From assembly GCA_016220085.1 (NCBI GenBank), contig JACRIN010000093.1, forward strand, positions 1 through 64,000: a stretch of DNA of 64,000 bases, in the 5' to 3' direction. Positions 39,690-48,284 of the stretch are shown piece by piece (the stretch's first letter is position 1; every line of letters begins with the position of its first letter). The position numbers were made by a program, and so were the translations under genes. The stretch comes from Planctomycetota bacterium. Its GTDB lineage: Bacteria; Planctomycetota; UBA1135; GCA-002686595. Under the pieces are notes generated by a model. The model was not told where the DNA came from, made no database searches, and saw nothing but the letters and a program-made list of their open reading frames with translations.

Positions 39690-40057
39690 GTCCCAATCGA
39701 TGGATCGCGATCGGTGCGTTGCTCGGCGGCGCGGCGGTCGGAGCCGGCGCGTTCGGCGCGCACGGGCTGAAGAAGCTCGTCAGCCCGGAGCTGCTCGAGG
39801 TCTGGCGCACCGGCGTGCTCTACCACGCGCTGCATTCGCTCGCGTTGGTCGGCTTCGGCCTGTACCAAGCGCGCTTCGGCGGACGCGGGATCGCCGCCGG
39901 GCTGATGCTCGCGGGCACTTTGATTTTCGCGGGGTCGTTGTACGCGTTGACGCTCGGCGCACCGAGCTGGCTCGGCGCGATCACGCCGATCGGCGGGGTT
40001 GCGATGATCCTGGGCTGGGTCGTTTTCGCGGTCTCGGCGTGGCGCGCGAAGGGTTGA
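39686..40057 (+). CDS. DUF423/YgdD family membrane protein
   Basis: 123 residues. The pattern GALLGGAAVGAGAFGAHGLK at the N-terminus, then WRTGVLYHALHSLALV and ITPIGGVAMILGWV, is diagnostic of DUF423. Four membrane helices are expected. Function unknown. It closes a three-gene overlapping set and converges on the regulatory-like gene at 40078. Confidence 0.92.
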   Translation: MSPNRWIAIGALLGGAAVGAGAFGAHGLKKLVSPELLEVWRTGVLYHALHSLALVGFGLYQARFGGRGIAAGLMLAGTLIFAGSLYALTLGAPSWLGAITPIGGVAMILGWVVFAVSAWRAKG

Positions 40058-40077
40058 GCCGGCGCGCGCCGAGTTCG

Positions 40078-42027
40078 TCAGCGCACGACTAGCTCGAGGT
40101 TCAGCGGCGCGTCGGCGACGACCTCGAACCGCACGGGCTCGAGCCCGGCCGCCGCGAGCGAGTACTTGCCGCGCGGAAGCCCGAACAGCCGCACGTCGCC
40201 GTTCGCGTCCGTTTGCAGCAGGCCGAGGAGCTCGGGCACGAGCTCGGCGAAGCGCTGGGGCTCGGTGTCGAGCGCCGTCGCGGCGAGCCGTTCCTCGCGC
40301 ACGCGACCTCCGGCGCGTTCGACGCGGCAAATGACCGCGACGCGGCGCAGATCGAGTTCCGCGGTCGCGAGCTCGCCGCTCCGGATCACGACGGCCGTCG
40401 CGGCCGCCGCCGCGCACGAGCGGTCGGAGCTCAGGCCGACGATTAGCAAGAGCTTCGGGCCCGCGGGGAGGTCCAGGAGCTCGAAACCGCCGTCGGCGGC
40501 GATCGGCGCGGAGGCCTCGGCGGCGATCGCGCCGGCTTCGTCGAGGACGACGGCGCGCAGGAGGTCGAACGTCACCTCCGCCGGCAGTTGCGCGCGGCCC
40601 GCGAGGCTGCCGCCGGTGAGGCCGAGTCCGAGCGGGAGGTCGACTTCGACGTCCTGCTGGTCGACGATCTCGATCGGTCTCGACGCGACGATTGGAGTGA
40701 ACCCGTCGTCGACGCGCTCGCAGAGCTCCAGGCGGTACGCGCCGTCCGCGAGCCCGTCGAAGCGGAACTCACCCGCGTCGGAGACCCGGGCCAACGTCCG
40801 AGGCCCGATTCCGGAGAGCCACGCGTGGCGCGGAATGCGCAACGCGGCGGCGTCGGGCGTCGCGACGCGCCCGATCACGCTCGCGCCGCGTGCGAGCGCG
40901 AACTCCAGCGGTCCGACACGCGCGCCGGCGGTCAGCGCGAGCTCCTCGGATAGGTGCGGTCGCATCCCCGCCGCGATCACGAACACGCGCGCAGCGCGGG
41001 GTGGCGCGTGCTCGATCGCGAACGAGCCGTCGGCCGCGCTGCGCGTCTCGAATCGGGCGGGGAAGCGGTCGAACTGCTCCTCGAAACCCGCTGCGCCGAG
41101 CTGGAACCCTCCGTCGATCCACCATCCGTCTGCCGGCGTCTGCGCGGCGTCGAGCACGCGGACCAGCGCACCGCCGATCGGCCCGCGATCCGAAGCCGAG
41201 ACGACGCGGCCGGTCAGCGTCGCGGTCGACGCGCTCAGCTCGGAGACTTCGACCACGATGTCGTCGAGCCAGTACGAGCCGTCGAACGGCAACCACGCGC
41301 TGACGGCGTCGCCGCGAGCGCCGGCGTCGACGCGCACGCGCAGCTCGGGTCCGTCGACCTCGAGCCCGGCGAGGCAAAAAGAGCCGTCGGAGCTCGAGCA
41401 CTCGTACGGCAACGATTCCGACGTGAACGCGATGCCGTTCGGCGCGATCCGGCGGGTGGTGAACCAGACGCGGAACGACCGTACGGGCTCCGACGAGTGG
41501 AGCGCGACGACGCGACCGCGTACGCCGTTTCGAGCCTGCGGCCGAAGCGTCTCGCGCACTTCGTCTCGACCGGGCTCGATGCGGAGGCTCTGACGCAACG
41601 GCTCCCAGACCTTGCCCTCGCATTCCGCGACGTAGGTGCCCGGCGCAGGCATCGGCCAGCGATGGCGGTCCCCGCGCGACTCACCGCGCAGTTCCCTTCC
41701 GTCGGCGGCGAGCACTCGAAGACTCGGCGTCGTGACCGGAGTGCAACCGAGGTCCAGGGTGAGCTCCAGCCCGCCGGCGGAAGCGTTCATCTCGGCATCG
41801 ACGCGCAGTTCCGCGAGCGTTGGCGCGGTGTCGAGCCGCGCAGCGCCGCGGACGCCGCCGGACGGCGCGCCCGCGCCGGCGGGTTCCTTCGTAGCGGCTT
41901 CCGAGCTCACGCCGGCCGTCGGGCTCGGGACCTGCGCCACCGACTCGGGCCGCGGCGAGCGCAGCGCGAGCCACGCGAGCAACGCGCCGGTCACGACGAC
42001 CGCGAGTGCGATTCGGAGTCGAGTCAT
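40078..42027 (-). CDS. Carboxypeptidase-regulatory-like exported protein (paralogue 3)
   Basis: 649 residues with an N-terminal signal-anchor (IALAVVVTGALLAWLALRS) followed by a Pro/Ala linker and several beta-sandwich modules (e.g. TLTGRVVSASDRGPIGGALV, SVIGRVATPDAAALRIP). It shares the anchor and general plan of the 5.8-10.6 kb pair but lacks their VCV.DPFFC block, so it is a more distant relative. No catalytic motif. A structural or binding role outside the cytoplasm is inferred. Confidence 0.75.
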   Translation of the reverse strand: MTRLRIALAVVVTGALLAWLALRSPRPESVAQVPSPTAGVSSEAATKEPAGAGAPSGGVRGAARLDTAPTLAELRVDAEMNASAGGLELTLDLGCTPVTTPSLRVLAADGRELRGESRGDRHRWPMPAPGTYVAECEGKVWEPLRQSLRIEPGRDEVRETLRPQARNGVRGRVVALHSSEPVRSFRVWFTTRRIAPNGIAFTSESLPYECSSSDGSFCLAGLEVDGPELRVRVDAGARGDAVSAWLPFDGSYWLDDIVVEVSELSASTATLTGRVVSASDRGPIGGALVRVLDAAQTPADGWWIDGGFQLGAAGFEEQFDRFPARFETRSAADGSFAIEHAPPRAARVFVIAAGMRPHLSEELALTAGARVGPLEFALARGASVIGRVATPDAAALRIPRHAWLSGIGPRTLARVSDAGEFRFDGLADGAYRLELCERVDDGFTPIVASRPIEIVDQQDVEVDLPLGLGLTGGSLAGRAQLPAEVTFDLLRAVVLDEAGAIAAEASAPIAADGGFELLDLPAGPKLLLIVGLSSDRSCAAAAATAVVIRSGELATAELDLRRVAVICRVERAGGRVREERLAATALDTEPQRFAELVPELLGLLQTDANGDVRLFGLPRGKYSLAAAGLEPVRFEVVADAPLNLELVVR

Positions 42028-42081
42028 GGAAGTCGTTCCATCCGACGCGGCGTGTTCGCGCCGCGTCGGATTCCTTCGGCC

Positions 42082-42525
42082 TCAGCGCGGCGGGCAATCA
42101 CCCGAGCCCGCGGGTCCATTCTTCAAGGCGTCGGCGCCGGTCGCCGTGCAGCTCCAGAACCCGAGGAAGCTCGAACACGCGATCTTGTAGCACTTCCAGA
42201 TGCAGGTGCCGCCGGGCACCTTCTGCGAGGCGCAGGAGGAGCTCGTGTGCCCCGTGCCCACCGTCAAGGGCGAGCCGCCCAAGGTCACCGTCACCGAGTC
42301 GGTGTCACAGATGGAGAGCGTCGCCTCCGAGTCCGTGCAGTTGCAGGACTTCTCGCCGCAGGCCCAGGTGATCAGCGACAGCGAAGGTTCGGTCCACGGC
42401 GGGATTCCAGCGTTCACGGCCGCCGCGGTTGCGCCGCTCGCGACTGCTCCAGTCGCGGAGACCCGCGGTGGTCCGAGCAACGCGCAGAACGCCAAGAAGA
42501 TCGAGGTCGAGACAGTCAGTTGCAT
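42082..42525 (-). CDS. Small secreted cysteine-rich protein
   Basis: 147 residues. A signal sequence (SIFLAFCALLGPPRVSA) is followed by a ~120-residue mature part with ten cysteines (CGEKSCNC, SICD, SSCA, GTCIWKCYKIAC, WSC, GDC), an even number suited to disulfides. There are no His or heme motifs. No family recognised. The ATG at 42525 has a GGGAG ribosome binding site. It lies 54 bases upstream of the 42027 gene start on the same strand. Confidence 0.72.
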   Translation of the reverse strand: MQLTVSTSIFLAFCALLGPPRVSATGAVASGATAAAVNAGIPPWTEPSLSLITWACGEKSCNCTDSEATLSICDTDSVTVTLGGSPLTVGTGHTSSSCASQKVPGGTCIWKCYKIACSSFLGFWSCTATGADALKNGPAGSGDCPPR

Positions 42526-42903
42526 CACAGTTCTCCCGTTCGAGTCGAGGTGCGAATACACGCGCCGAAACACGACGCGCGCCGATACGCGCGGGCGCGC
42601 GCCCCGACGGGGCGACGAGCCTCGCGCTCGGAGACTTGGACCGACGCACCCACGCGCGGTTGCGGGTCGAGCTCGAAATCCGCAACCGCCGAGAGCGACC
42701 GACCCGCCGCGCGCTCGCACGACGCCCGCAAGACGGTCTCGCCCGCGCGGTTCGGCCGCACGCTCCCGACTGCCTCTCACCGCACGGCCGAGGTCGTCGC
42801 ACGATGACGGACCCGCGACGCACGGAAAGTCTTTCTCGTCACGTTGCGCTCGCTCGGCCCGAGCCAAGGGTGGGTGATACGCTAGTTCGTTCGAGCTCCG
42901 CCC
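42526..42903. other. 378-base gap with two G+C-rich palindromes
   Basis: A divergent intergenic region. It holds a 12-base perfect palindrome (GGGCGCGCGCCC, 42593-42604) directly followed by a 5-bp stem with a 3-base loop (GCCCC GAC GGGGC, 42601-42613). The two overlap and could compete. No coding sequence supported on either strand, and no clear promoter. Confidence 0.35.
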
Positions 42904-43848
42904 GTGCCCACCTGGAAACATGCCGTTGCAGCGCTCTTGCTGCTCGTCCTCGTCGCCATCGTCGTCCTGAACGCGCCTTCGTCGCGCGATTCGCTCGCGT
43001 CGACGCGCGATGGCCCGATCGAAACTCCCGGCGATCTACGGCCGACCACGTCGCGGCTGCGCGAGAGCGAACGACCGCTGGCTCTCGAGCGCCTGACGCG
43101 CATCCAGAAGGAGCTCTCCGACCTGCGCGACCACGCGTGGGCGGGCGTCTACGGCTGGGACGACGTCGGCGGTGAGAGCGCACGCCTCTCGATCGCCCCG
43201 AACAGCGGCTTCGCGTACTTCCGCGTCTCGCCGGGCTCGTCGAGCGATCTCAACCACGGCGCGTTGATCTCGGTCAAGCCTTCGCGCATCCAGATCGAGC
43301 TCGCGATCGACCCGGCGCAGAACGTGCCGCGCACGTTCGGGATCCACGAGCTCGCGCCGCTCGATACCGACCTCTTCCCGGTGCGTTGGGGCGCACGGCG
43401 TTACCTGATCGCGAAGACCGAAATGCAGGCGTTCTGCAACGCGGTCAACGTCGGCCGCGAAGGGCCGACGCCGCGTTTCGCGCATCGGCTCGACGAAGGC
43501 TCGCGAGCGGAGCCGAACGGGTTGCCGATCGTGCCCGATGCGTACACCGAGTGGCTGCTCGCCGAGCCGGTGACATCCGAGCTGATCCAGATCTTCGCAC
43601 CCGAAGGCGGGGCGGGCGCGAAGCAGGCGCGAGCGATGAGCGCGTTGCTCGACGTCGGCCGCGCGCAGGGCGTGCGCCCGGGGATGCTGTTTTGGATGAC
43701 CGAGGCGCGTGGGTACGACGCCGCCGAGGTGCTCGAGTGCGACGAGCAGACCTCGAAGGTCGTGTTCACGCTCGAGGTGAGCCACACGCGCGACACCGAG
43801 CCGTTGAAGGCCGGCTGGAAGGTCTCGACGCGCGCGCCGAAGCGCTGA
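42904..43848 (+). CDS. Anchored 'GFAYF' family protein (member A)
   Basis: 314 residues. An N-terminal membrane anchor (~6-23, AVAALLLLVLVAIVVL) is followed by two parts. The first (~75-165) includes WAGVYGWDD, LSIAPNSGFAYF and a strand-rich section. The second (~225-314) follows LLDVGRAQGVRPGMLFW...AEVLECDEQTSKVVF and ends GWKVSTRAP. The same two-part plan occurs in the lipoprotein at 55827-56648, and its C-terminal part in the relic at 59979. The C-terminal part resembles small beta domains of the G.r.G...GM.f type. Function unknown. Confidence 0.7.
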   Translation: MPTWKHAVAALLLLVLVAIVVLNAPSSRDSLASTRDGPIETPGDLRPTTSRLRESERPLALERLTRIQKELSDLRDHAWAGVYGWDDVGGESARLSIAPNSGFAYFRVSPGSSSDLNHGALISVKPSRIQIELAIDPAQNVPRTFGIHELAPLDTDLFPVRWGARRYLIAKTEMQAFCNAVNVGREGPTPRFAHRLDEGSRAEPNGLPIVPDAYTEWLLAEPVTSELIQIFAPEGGAGAKQARAMSALLDVGRAQGVRPGMLFWMTEARGYDAAEVLECDEQTSKVVFTLEVSHTRDTEPLKAGWKVSTRAPKR

Positions 43849-43882
43849 GCCGCCGCGAGCTCCCGGCGTCTGCTCGAGACCG

Positions 43883-45280
43883 TCAGTAGCCGAGCTGGCG
43901 CAACCGTTCGACTTCCGCCGCGTCCATCTCGCGTCGTTCGCCGTCGCGGTACCGCACGCGCTTCAACAGATCCTTGCCGAAGCCGTCGAGAGCTTTCTCG
44001 AGCTCCGGCGCGAGCTCGTGCCCCTGCTTCGCGTCGTGCTCGCCGGGATCCGTCGCGAGATCGAACACGCGTGCCGCCGGCCCCGTGCCCCGGCGCACCA
44101 TCTCGGCGATCTCCTCGCGCTTGAAGGGCGAGTTCGGATCGGTGCCGGCGGCGCGGCGCAGGCGGCGCACGAGCTTGTGCTCACCGCTCCGCAGCGCCTG
44201 CTGATAGCTCTGCTCCTCCTTGAGCTCGGCGAAGATCGGCGTGCGCGTCGTGCGGTCGCGCAGGCGATCGATGCCTTCGTTCGAGCTCGGCACGGGCACG
44301 CCCGCGGCGGCGAGCAGCGTCGGAAAGACGTCGACCAGGCTGACCGGCACGTCGACGCGCTCCGCGGCGGCGCCTGGGATGCGCACGATCCACGGCACGC
44401 GCAGAAGATTCTCCCAGAGCCCGTGCCCGTGGCCGATGCGACCGTGCTCCATGAACTCCTCGCCGTGATCGGCGAGCACGCACACGACGGTGTCGTTCCA
44501 TTCGCCGCTGCGCTCGAGTTCGTCGAAGAACACCGCGAGCTGATCGTCGATGTAGCGAATGCCGCCGTCGTAGAGCGCACGCAAGCCGTCGAGCTCGGTC
44601 TCGCTCGTCGGCCGCTCTTGCGTGCCGATCGCCGTGATCAAGGCCCACGAATCGGGCCCTTGGAACGGCGCGACCGTCGCGGCGTCGGCGAACTTGGTCG
44701 CGTACTCCTCTGGGATCGGATACGGCCAGTGCGCGTCGAGGAAGTGGAGGTAGAGGAAGAAAGGCTCGTCGTCGGGGAGCTCGTCGAGCCACGCCTCGGC
44801 GCGCGTGCGGATCGACAGCGCGTCCGCCTGTTGGTCCTGCCAGGTTCGAAAGCCCTGCTCGAAGCCGTTGCCGCGCGCGAGCTGCGGGTTGTAGACGAAA
44901 GCTCCGGTGTGCCAGCCGGCCGCGTCGAAGGCTTCCGCGAGCGTGTTCGCATCGTCGGCGAGCGGCGCGACGCTGTCGCCTTCGCGGCCGTAGAGCCCGT
45001 GTTGCAACGGATACGTCCCGGTCAGGAACGACGGCACCGATGGGCGCGTCGAGCCCGCGGTCGCGGTCGCATCGGCGAACACCAACGCCTCCGCGGCGAG
45101 CCGATCGAGGCGCGGCGTCGTCGCGTGCTTGGTGTAGCCGTTCCAGCCGACGTGGTCCGCGCGGACGGTGTCCATGCAGATCAGGATCACGTTCGGACCC
45201 TGCGCGCGCGGCCGCGACGAAGAATCGCACGCGGCGACGACGGCGAGCAGCACGGTCAGGACTCGGCGCGCGATCGACAT
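43883..45280 (-). CDS. Sulfatase/alkaline-phosphatase superfamily lipoprotein
   Basis: 465 residues. Lipobox VVAAC places lipidated Cys18 at the mature N-terminus. The sulfatase fold is clear: NVILICMDTVRADHVGWNGY, then metal-binding LADHGEEF and HGLWENLLRVPWIV. The active-site loop reads GSTRPSVPSFLTG. Aligned on LTG, the nucleophile position is Thr78 and the expected Arg of the C/S-x-P-x-R formylglycine motif is Val82. It is therefore unlikely to be a formylglycine sulfatase and may be a Thr-dependent phosphotransferase or phosphodiesterase. The C-terminus is LRQLGY, like the motifs in the von Willebrand linker. Confidence 0.85.
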   Translation of the reverse strand: MSIARRVLTVLLAVVAACDSSSRPRAQGPNVILICMDTVRADHVGWNGYTKHATTPRLDRLAAEALVFADATATAGSTRPSVPSFLTGTYPLQHGLYGREGDSVAPLADDANTLAEAFDAAGWHTGAFVYNPQLARGNGFEQGFRTWQDQQADALSIRTRAEAWLDELPDDEPFFLYLHFLDAHWPYPIPEEYATKFADAATVAPFQGPDSWALITAIGTQERPTSETELDGLRALYDGGIRYIDDQLAVFFDELERSGEWNDTVVCVLADHGEEFMEHGRIGHGHGLWENLLRVPWIVRIPGAAAERVDVPVSLVDVFPTLLAAAGVPVPSSNEGIDRLRDRTTRTPIFAELKEEQSYQQALRSGEHKLVRRLRRAAGTDPNSPFKREEIAEMVRRGTGPAARVFDLATDPGEHDAKQGHELAPELEKALDGFGKDLLKRVRYRDGERREMDAAEVERLRQLGY

Positions 45281-45303
45281 CGGATCAGTCTAGTGCGCGC
45301 GGC

Positions 45304-45672
45304 TCAATCCAGGCGCTCGAGCTTCTCGACCGTGCGCTCGTTGGCGACGTTGCCGGTGTTCAGCGTGGTCTTGGGTTCGAGCAGCAGCACGTGGCACTCG
45401 CCGTCGGCCGCCGGGCAGTGCTCGACGCCGCGCGGCACGACGATGAACTCGCCGGGCTCGACGACGACGGTGCGGTCGCGGAACTGCATCCGCAGGCGGC
45501 CTTCGACGACCAGGAAGAGCTCGTCCTCGCGCTCGTGGTGATGCCACACGAACTCGCCGCGCAGCTTGACGAGCTTGACCTGGAACTCGTTGACGTCGCC
45601 GGCGACTTTCGGGCTCCACGCGTCGTCGAAACGCGCGAACGCTTCGGCCAAGTTGACTTTGTCGATGTTCAT
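45304..45672 (-). CDS. Single-domain cupin protein
   Basis: 122 residues. Cupin motif 1 is visible as WHHHEREDELFLVVEGRL and motif 2 as PGEFIVVPRGVEHCP, with the His, Glu and second His expected to hold a metal. The family covers many isomerases, dioxygenases and sensors, so no reaction is assigned. The ATG at 45672 overlaps the bioA stop (ATGA), tying its expression to biotin synthesis, though a biotin role is not known for such proteins. Confidence 0.87.
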   Translation of the reverse strand: MNIDKVNLAEAFARFDDAWSPKVAGDVNEFQVKLVKLRGEFVWHHHEREDELFLVVEGRLRMQFRDRTVVVEPGEFIVVPRGVEHCPAADGECHVLLLEPKTTLNTGNVANERTVEKLERLD

Positions 45673-46925
45673 TCCGTTGCGAGCGCCGCCATCGCGTCGG
45701 CGATGCGGTCGCATTGGGCGTCGTCGGTCGAGGCGGGCGGCAGCGCGTACACGACGTTGCCGAGCGGTCGCAGCAGCACGCCGAGCTCCAGCGCGCGCCG
45801 ACGCAGCGCGAGCGAGCGTCGCGAACCGTAACTCGCGTCGCCGGGCAGGTCGAACGCGACGATGCCGCCGACGCGGCGCACTGCGAGGCCGCTCAGCGCG
45901 CTCGCGAGCCGTCGCTCGATGCGCAGCCCGATCGTTTCGAGCCGCGCGGGCACGTCGTTCGCGCGCACGAGCTCGAGCGACGCCGATGCGACGGCGCAGC
46001 CGAGCGGATTGGCGGTGAAGCTGTGGCCGTGGAAGAGCGCCTTCGAGCGCTCGCTCGAACGGAACGCTTCGAAGAGCTCCGCCGTCGCGAGCGTCGCCGC
46101 GAGCGGAAGCATTCCGCCGGTCAGGCCCTTCGCGAGGCACATGAGATCGGGTGCGACGCCGGCTCGCTCGCACGCGAAGAGCGCGCCGGTGCGCCCGAAG
46201 CCGGTCATCACCTCGTCCGCGATCAGCGGCACGCGCGCAACATCGCACGCGGCGCGCACGCCGCGCAGGAACTCGTGCGAGTGCATGCGCATGCCGGCGG
46301 CGCCTTGCACGAGCGGCTCGACGATCACGCCGGCCGCGCGCGGACCGAGCTTGGCGAGCGCGGCTTCGACGGCGCCGAGCTCGACCGCGGCGTGCTCGAC
46401 GGCGAACAGCAGGTCGCCGAACGCGCCGAAGAAGGGTTCGCGCTCGCCGATCGACATCGCGCCGAACGTGTCGCCGTGGTACGCGCCTTCGAGCGCGACG
46501 AAGACCCGCCGCTCACGCTCGCCGCGATTCCACGCGCTCTGCAGCGCGATCTTCAGCGCGACTTCGACCGCCGTCGAGCCGTCGTCGGAGTAGAAGACCC
46601 GCGCGAGGCCGGGCGGAGCGAGTTCGAGCAAGCGCTCGGCGAGGCGTACCGCGGGCTCGTGCGTCGCGCCGGCGAAGAGCACGTGATCGAGCCGCGCCGC
46701 TTGGTCGCGCAGCGCCTCGACGAGCTCCGGCCGGCCGTGTCCGTGCAAGCACGTCCACCACGACGAGATCGCGTCGACGATCTCGCGGCCATCGGCGAGC
46801 TCCAGCAGCGAACCGCGCGCTCCGACGACCGGCAGGAACTCCTGTTCGAGCCCGTGCTGCGTGTACGGGTGCCACGCGACGCGCGCGTCGCGCGCGAGCA
46901 AATCGGACAGCCTCGGCGCCTCCAT
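45669..46925 (-). CDS. bioA: Adenosylmethionine-8-amino-7-oxononanoate aminotransferase
   Basis: 418 residues. It transfers the amino group from SAM to KAPA to give DAPA in biotin synthesis. BioA marks: HPYTQ (19-23), SSWWTCLHGH (55-64), DDGSTAVEVALK (114-125), ADEVMTGFGRTG (237-248) and the PLP lysine Lys266 in CLAKGLTGG. The WW pair is typical of BioA within the class III aminotransferases. It is separate from bioFD/bioB by ~1.3 kb and a plus-strand gene, but on the same strand. The cupin gene is coupled downstream. Confidence 0.96.
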   Translation of the reverse strand: MEAPRLSDLLARDARVAWHPYTQHGLEQEFLPVVGARGSLLELADGREIVDAISSWWTCLHGHGRPELVEALRDQAARLDHVLFAGATHEPAVRLAERLLELAPPGLARVFYSDDGSTAVEVALKIALQSAWNRGERERRVFVALEGAYHGDTFGAMSIGEREPFFGAFGDLLFAVEHAAVELGAVEAALAKLGPRAAGVIVEPLVQGAAGMRMHSHEFLRGVRAACDVARVPLIADEVMTGFGRTGALFACERAGVAPDLMCLAKGLTGGMLPLAATLATAELFEAFRSSERSKALFHGHSFTANPLGCAVASASLELVRANDVPARLETIGLRIERRLASALSGLAVRRVGGIVAFDLPGDASYGSRRSLALRRRALELGVLLRPLGNVVYALPPASTDDAQCDRIADAMAALATE

Positions 46926-47017
46926 CGCACGACACTCTAGCCGACGCGGCGGCGTGCTAACCTCGTGTCGGCCGCGTCGCTCCCCGGATCTCGAACCCGC
47001 GCCGCGCGGCCCACCGC

Positions 47018-47686
47018 ATGCGCTTCACGTTTCTCGCTCTCGCGTTCACCCTGGCGAGCTCCTGCACGACCCCGACGCCGGTCGAGGCGTCCGGGCGCGC
47101 GCCGATGCTCGGCGGCCGCATCGTCGACGAAACGGGCCGCGGGCTCGCTGGGATCACCGTGATGCCGCACGGCGGGCTCGCGACGCGTTGGCCGTGCGCG
47201 CCGACGCGCACCGACGAAGACGGGCGTTTCGAGCTCTCGCTCGCGGAGTGCGGCGCGCACGTGTGGCACTCGGACGATACGACGGCGCACTTGCTCGTCG
47301 GCCTGACCTTTTCCGACACGACGTACGCGTGCGTTGACGGCCAGTCGTGGTGGGACGTCGAGGTGCCCGCCGACGGCCGCGCGCGTTTCGAGCGCGAGTT
47401 CGTGTTCGTCCCCGGCGGCGCGATCGAGGGCCGAGTCGTCGACGGCAAGACCGGCGAACCGCTCGCGCTCGGGATGCGCCTGTACACGGGCACGGCGGGC
47501 GCGGCGGGCTTCTTCCGTTGGTTCGAGAGCGAATCCGACGGACGTTTCCACGAGATCGGGCTCGCGGCGGGCGACTACACGCTCGACGGCAACCTGATCG
47601 ACGGCGGCTATCCGTTGCTCGGCCGCTGCAAGGTCGAGGCGGGCGTGACGACGAAGGTCGAGCTCGTCTTTTCCGCGCGCGACTGA
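47018..47686 (+). CDS. Carboxypeptidase-regulatory-like lipoprotein
   Basis: 222 residues. A lipobox (TLASSC) gives a lipidated N-terminus. Two regulatory-like beta-sandwich modules follow: LGGRIVDETGRGLAGITV (~31-48) and IEGRVVDGKTGEPLALGM (~138-155). These modules usually bind or present peptides or sugars, but no site can be named. It is the smallest of four such proteins in the window. It is the only plus-strand gene between bioA and bioFD, and its stop is one base from the convergent gene at 47688. Confidence 0.75.
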   Translation: MRFTFLALAFTLASSCTTPTPVEASGRAPMLGGRIVDETGRGLAGITVMPHGGLATRWPCAPTRTDEDGRFELSLAECGAHVWHSDDTTAHLLVGLTFSDTTYACVDGQSWWDVEVPADGRARFEREFVFVPGGAIEGRVVDGKTGEPLALGMRLYTGTAGAAGFFRWFESESDGRFHEIGLAAGDYTLDGNLIDGGYPLLGRCKVEAGVTTKVELVFSARD

Positions 47687-47687
47687 G

Positions 47688-48284
47688 CTACTCGACGAAG
47701 CCCCACGCGCGCAGGACTTCGACGTCGGCGGGGTAGGCGCTGTCGGAGCGATAGAAAAGCCGCGTGCCTTCGCCGGTGGCCTTCAGGTCGACCGAGAGCT
47801 CGAATTGGCCGCTCGGCTCGCGTTGGTACGAGTACGTCGGGTCGTTGCGCATCGCGGTCGGCGGGATCGCGGGCAAGTGCGCCGGCACGAGCTCGTCGAG
47901 CGTCGTCGGGAACGTCTCGCGGTCGCGGCGATACGCGTAGAGCGCGTCGACGACCTTCTGCGAGCGATCCGCGAGCGACTTCAGCGTCTGCACGTGCAAC
48001 CAATCGCACACGACGACCGACAAGAAGAGCGAGACTAGAGCGAACACGAGGAACGCGGTCGCGCGCGGCCGCCAGATCGTGCGCGCGCTCGGCGCGAACG
48101 AACGCGCGAGCGAGAAGAGTCCGAACGCGGCCGCGGCGAAGCCCGCGCCGGCGACCAGATCGGCGAGCAGGTCGGTGGCGAAGAAGCGGCGCACGACGAT
48201 CGCGAGCGCGCCCGCGCCGAGGCCGAGGAACAGCCCGACGAGCGACATCACCCACGGATCGCGGCGGCCTGAATCGGCGTTCAT
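47688..48284 (-). CDS. Membrane protein with pseudopilin-like C-terminal domain
   Basis: 198 residues. Three hydrophobic segments (~17-36, ~42-64, ~75-98) are followed by a soluble part: SLADRSQKVVDALYAYRRDR, then ETFPTTLDELVPAHLP and YSYQREPSGQFELS. That order, helix then 'A...YR......FP.tL.eLvp' then strands, is like the C-terminal part of GspG-type pseudopilins, but the prepilin leader is absent. The ATG at 48284 overlaps the bioFD stop, so it is the last gene of the biotin operon. Link to biotin is unclear. Confidence 0.62.
   Translation of the reverse strand: MNADSGRRDPWVMSLVGLFLGLGAGALAIVVRRFFATDLLADLVAGAGFAAAAFGLFSLARSFAPSARTIWRPRATAFLVFALVSLFLSVVVCDWLHVQTLKSLADRSQKVVDALYAYRRDRETFPTTLDELVPAHLPAIPPTAMRNDPTYSYQREPSGQFELSVDLKATGEGTRLFYRSDSAYPADVEVLRAWGFVE

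Noticed and set aside
43883-45280. Annotation as a formylglycine-dependent sulfatase
   Set aside because: The required Cys/Ser-x-Pro-x-Arg sequence is not present (Thr and Val at the key positions).
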